This document shows, one piece after another, positions 61,366 through 64,000 of a stretch of 64,000 nt of DNA. Under the pieces are notes generated by a model. The model worked only from the letters and a program-made list of their open reading frames with translations. It had not been told where the DNA came from and ran no database searches. The translations under genes and the position numbers were made by a program. Position 1 is the first letter of the stretch; the number at the start of each line of letters is the position of its first letter. Source of the stretch: Costertonia aggregata (GTDB lineage Bacteria > Bacteroidota > Bacteroidia > Flavobacteriales > Flavobacteriaceae); NCBI RefSeq assembly GCF_013402795.1, contig NZ_CP058595.1, forward strand, positions 283,501 through 347,500, in the 5' to 3' direction.

Positions 61366-61785
61366 CTAATATATTTCCCTTCCGGAAAAATGAAAAGCAC
61401 CTTCGATTGCTGCGTTCTCATCGCTGTCCGAACCATGTACCGCATTCTCACCTATATCCTTGGCAAATAATTTGCGAATGGTACCCTCGGCAGCCTCTTC
61501 AGGATTTGTTGCACCTATCAGTGCCCTAAAATCCTCAACAGCATTGTCTTTTTCCAAAATGGCCGAAACAATGGGACCACGTGTCATAAATTGTACCAAT
61601 TCCCCAAAGAATGGACGCTCCTTATGAATGGCATAAAATTCTTGAGCATCCCTTTTGCTCAATTGGGTATATTTCATAGCAACGATTTTAAAGCCTGCGG
61701 AAGTTATTTTTTCCAAAATAGCCCCTATATGGCCGTTCTCAACGGCATCTGGCTTAATCATTGTAAAAGTTCTATTTGTAACCAT
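61366..61785 (-). CDS. ndk: Nucleoside diphosphate kinase
   Basis: A 139-residue enzyme that balances nucleoside triphosphates by a phospho-histidine route. The active-site histidine is H117 in [12 protein letters not shown], and the N-terminus has [17 protein letters not shown] start at the ATG at 61785 (MVTNRTF, the family opening); an in-frame ATG at 61803 falls between the promoter box and this start. It is transcribed alone. Confidence 0.96.
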   Translation of the reverse strand: MVTNRTFTMIKPDAVENGHIGAILEKITSAGFKIVAMKYTQLSKRDAQEFYAIHKERPFFGELVQFMTRGPIVSAILEKDNAVEDFRALIGATNPEEAAEGTIRKLFAKDIGENAVHGSDSDENAAIEGAFHFSGREIY

Positions 61786-61800
61786 GTTTAAAATTTTGTG

Positions 61801-61830
61801 CAAAAATACGTTTTATTCACTAAGCTGCAA
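61801..61830 (-). promoter_or_regulatory. Promoter of ndk
   Basis: On the minus strand TTG (61830-61828) and TATTTTTG (61808-61801) are separated by 19 bases, a full match to the Bacteroidota housekeeping promoter (TTG-N19-TAnnTTTG). The -7 box ends 15 bases before the ndk ATG at 61785. Confidence 0.75.
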
Positions 61831-61833
61831 GAT

Positions 61834-62862
61834 TTAATAGCTTTGTTGCAGCTCCCCTAAAATATCGCCATTTACGCCGATGATTTTCATATGGGCCACT
61901 TTGTCCGCAAAATTAAAACCTACTACTCCAAAACTTTCGGTAGCGATGACCTCCCCGACACGAAACGGGTTGGGCTCGCCCGAAAAACCTCGATAGGCAT
62001 GTGTAAGCCCACTGCTAGTAAAATCAATGAGCGGATAGGAAAGTCCCACAGTTTTATCCCTTGAAAATTCAGATATATGCCGGTCTCCCGATAAGAACAA
62101 GACTCCTTTTGCCCCTGATTCTTTTATGGTTTTTTTCATTTTATCCACTTCGTGGGGAAAATTGCCCCAACATTCAAAACCATGCTCGTTGGACAAAAAC
62201 TGAATACTTGTCACCAGCACGTTAAAGTCCGCGTCAGAGGCTTTCAACTCATTTTTCAACCATTTCCATTGCTTTTCACCTAAAATAGTCCCTTCCCCAT
62301 ACCTATTGGGCTTATTTCTTTTTTTGGTATCAGTATCCGGTGTAAGTGAAGTTCTAAAATATCGGGTATCCAGAACAATAATCCTGACTTTACCGTTGAC
62401 CATATCGTAATCGTGACTGGTGTACACGCCTTCTTGCTGCCTTCTCGGGCTATTTTGGGGTACATCCATAAAATCCATAAATTCTTGTTGACTTTCCTTT
62501 TTCGCACTAAATTCCACTCCCCCATCATTGAGTCCATAATCATGATCGTCCCATGTGCCTATTACGGGTATTTGCGATTTGACCTTTGCATACCCTGGAA
62601 CACTGTCTTGCTGTGCATACATATATCTTAATGTACCCATATTATCAGTATCGGCATAAATATTGTCTCCGCCCCAAATCCAAACATCGGGATGGGCAGC
62701 CAGCACATCGTCCCATACTTCGTTGGCCAAGTTTGTTTTATTGCAAGAGCCAAAAGCAATGGTAAAATCCGCTTTGGTCGGTTTTAAAGTTGTACTGGTT
62801 TTACGGGATGTACAGGAAAACAATAAGAGGTACAGTACTAGGACAAGGTATACTTTTTTCAT
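61834..62862 (-). CDS. PhoD-like alkaline phosphatase/phosphodiesterase lipoprotein
   Basis: A 342-residue lipoprotein (lipobox LLFSC, C17) of the PhoD metallophosphatase group. Metal-site segments: FGSCNKTNLANEVWDD, VWIWGGDNIYADT, TWDDHDYGLNDGG, LDTRYFR and FLSGDRHISEFS. It is probably held in the periplasm or on the surface, where it would free phosphate from phosphodiesters or phosphoesters. No Pho box is recognised. It is divergent from the DHH gene, 77 bases away. Confidence 0.88.
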   Translation of the reverse strand: MKKVYLVLVLYLLLFSCTSRKTSTTLKPTKADFTIAFGSCNKTNLANEVWDDVLAAHPDVWIWGGDNIYADTDNMGTLRYMYAQQDSVPGYAKVKSQIPVIGTWDDHDYGLNDGGVEFSAKKESQQEFMDFMDVPQNSPRRQQEGVYTSHDYDMVNGKVRIIVLDTRYFRTSLTPDTDTKKRNKPNRYGEGTILGEKQWKWLKNELKASDADFNVLVTSIQFLSNEHGFECWGNFPHEVDKMKKTIKESGAKGVLFLSGDRHISEFSRDKTVGLSYPLIDFTSSGLTHAYRGFSGEPNPFRVGEVIATESFGVVGFNFADKVAHMKIIGVNGDILGELQQSY

Positions 62863-62926
62863 TTTTGATATATTTTTGCACTGGTAAAAATAGAATATTA
62901 AACAATAGCCCTATGTTATAAAATTG

Positions 62927-62934
62927 TATCTTTG
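62927..62934 (+). promoter_or_regulatory. -7 box directly before the DHH phosphoesterase start
   Basis: TATCTTTG is an exact TAnnTTTG octamer, and only five bases separate it from the ATG at 62940. If used, transcription would begin at or near the start codon, giving a leaderless mRNA. No -33 TTG is seen at the usual distance. Confidence 0.35.
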
Positions 62935-62939
62935 CGCGC

Positions 62940-63956
62940 ATGAATTTAGAGGATGTAAATGCGGTAAAACAGTTACTTTCCGCACCCCAAAAAATTGTTG
63001 TTGTCCCACATAAAAATCCTGATGGCGATGCCATAGGTTCAACTTTGGCACTGTGGCATTATTTAAAAAAGAAAGGTCATGAAGCAACGATCATAGCACC
63101 GAACGACTTTCCCAAATTTCTGAAATGGATGCCCAAAAACGAGGAAATCCTAATTTTTGAAAAACAATCCATACAAGCTAAAAAATACATTGAAGAGGCC
63201 AGCGTTATTTTTACGTTGGATTTTAATCATTTGGGGCGCATTGGCCAAATGGAACCTCTTTTGGAAGCTTCACAGGCAATATTTGTGATGATAGACCATC
63301 ACCAGGCCCCGTCGGGCTATGCCCAAATCATGTATTCCGATGTGACCATGAGTTCTACCTGTGAAATGGTCTACAATTTTATGGAGTCGCTCAACGATGT
63401 GGAAAAAATTGATACGGACATGGCAAACTGCCTATATACCGGAATTATGACCGATACGGGATCTTTCAAATTTTCATCGACCACAAGCCGCACCCACAAG
63501 GTTGTAGCCGATTTAATAGATAAAGGTGCGGACAATACAGCTATTCACAACAGGGTTTTTGATACGAACAGCCCCAGCCGACTGCACCTTTTGGGTTGTG
63601 CTCTTGGCAATATGAAAATATTGGAAGCATACAGCACAGCCTATATTACCCTGAGCCAAGCAGAACTTGATAAGTACAATTTCAAAAAAGGCGATACCGA
63701 AGGTTTTGTAAACTATGGCTTGACCTTGGAGGGTATACAATTTGCGGTTATTTTCATTGAAAATGCCGAGGAAGGTATCATAAAAATCTCGTTTCGCTCC
63801 CAAGGGAGCTTTTCGGTAAACGAATTTGCACGAAAATATTTTGATGGTGGCGGGCATACCAATGCTGCAGGTGGTAAAAGTGAACAATCACTTCAAGAGA
63901 CCACGGCATATTTTGAAACAGTCCTCGAAAACTACAAAGACCAGCTTACAGCATGA
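62940..63956 (+). CDS. DHH/DHHA1 phosphoesterase (NrnA-like oligoribonuclease/pAp phosphatase)
   Basis: A 338-residue cytoplasmic phosphoesterase. Motif I is PHKNPDGDAIGSTLALWHYL, motif II FTLDFNHLGRIG, motif III MIDHHQAPSG (the DHH signature), and the DHHA1 domain ends with GGGHTNAAGGK. NrnA-type enzymes degrade short RNA oligomers and pAp. The start at 62940 is the only ATG before the first motif. Its stop overlaps the next gene by 4 bases (ATGA), so the two are coupled. Confidence 0.92.
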   Translation: MNLEDVNAVKQLLSAPQKIVVVPHKNPDGDAIGSTLALWHYLKKKGHEATIIAPNDFPKFLKWMPKNEEILIFEKQSIQAKKYIEEASVIFTLDFNHLGRIGQMEPLLEASQAIFVMIDHHQAPSGYAQIMYSDVTMSSTCEMVYNFMESLNDVEKIDTDMANCLYTGIMTDTGSFKFSSTTSRTHKVVADLIDKGADNTAIHNRVFDTNSPSRLHLLGCALGNMKILEAYSTAYITLSQAELDKYNFKKGDTEGFVNYGLTLEGIQFAVIFIENAEEGIIKISFRSQGSFSVNEFARKYFDGGGHTNAAGGKSEQSLQETTAYFETVLENYKDQLTA

Positions 63957-64000
63957 AACGAACACAAAAAAAAATTAAAAACCACCTAACAAGATACTCT
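63953..64000 (+). CDS. Start of the next gene, cut by the window edge
   Basis: Sixteen codons from an ATG that overlaps the DHH gene stop: a very basic start (MKRTQKKIKNHLTRYS) as expected before a signal peptide or lipoprotein leader. In flavobacteria the neighbour here is often the gliding-associated prolyl isomerase GldI; too little is visible to say so. Confidence 0.5.
   Translation, partial: MKRTQKKIKNHLTRYS

Overview
The window looks like a chromosomal segment of a marine-type member of the Flavobacteriaceae (Bacteroidota). The evidence is a SusC/SusD pair, a giant gliding-type adhesin with a type IX secretion (T9SS type B) C-terminus, TAnnTTTG-type -7 promoter boxes, low G+C, and a flavobacterial gene order around parAB, lepB, mutL, ribH and recF. 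The genus cannot be fixed from the sequence alone. I see no phage, insertion sequence, CRISPR array, integrase or rRNA.

Region 1 (1-14.8 kb) is an H2-oxidation island. After the end of a sodium:amino-acid symporter and a His-rich nickel permease on the + strand comes one long minus-strand operon, read from right to left: hydrogenase small subunit, large subunit, maturation protease, two small unknown proteins, a helical-repeat protein, hypA, hypB, hypF, hypC, hypD, hypE and an NHL-propeller protein. The structural subunits look like group 2a [NiFe]-hydrogenases (cyanobacterial HupSL, mycobacterial Huc). The small subunit has no Tat signal, and the operon has no cytochrome b anchor. One ligand is missing at both the proximal and the distal Fe-S site, as expected for an enzyme with three [3Fe-4S] clusters such as the atmospheric-H2-oxidising Huc. 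A hairpin with a U-tract separates the structural genes from the maturation genes.

Region 2 (14.8-25.4 kb) holds two tRNA-Pro genes, a 2827-residue SprB-like adhesin without the usual SprF partner next to it, and a PQQ-type sugar dehydrogenase lipoprotein followed by a small cytochrome c.

Region 3 (25.4-44.9 kb) is an amino-sugar and peptidoglycan-recycling supercluster. It holds murQ, two paralogous DeoR-type repressors, a NagB deaminase fused to a PIG-L/LmbE domain, a SusC/SusD pair, a GHL10 glycosidase, AmpG, NagZ, a methyltransferase, AnmK, and then an acetate-type module (DUF4212 subunit, sodium symporter, acetyl-CoA synthetase). A shared motif, TGCAAAATAT, lies in the control regions of both nagB and susC, each next to one of the repressors. 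Together the genes could take up cell-wall fragments, trim them, convert anhydro-MurNAc to fructose-6-phosphate, and recapture released acetate.

Region 4 (44.9-64 kb) is mostly housekeeping: an efflux pump, uridine kinase, a FtsB/DivIC-like protein, parA-parB-DUF5683-dapB-lepB-wbqC-DUF6122, an EEP hydrolase, two rhomboid proteases, mutL, ribH, recF, a DUF721 protein, ndk, a PhoD-like phosphatase and a DHH phosphoesterase. The MutL has lost key residues of the usual endonuclease motif. No gene-free stretch exceeds 300 bases; the longest, 14532-14793, is described as the hydrogenase upstream region.
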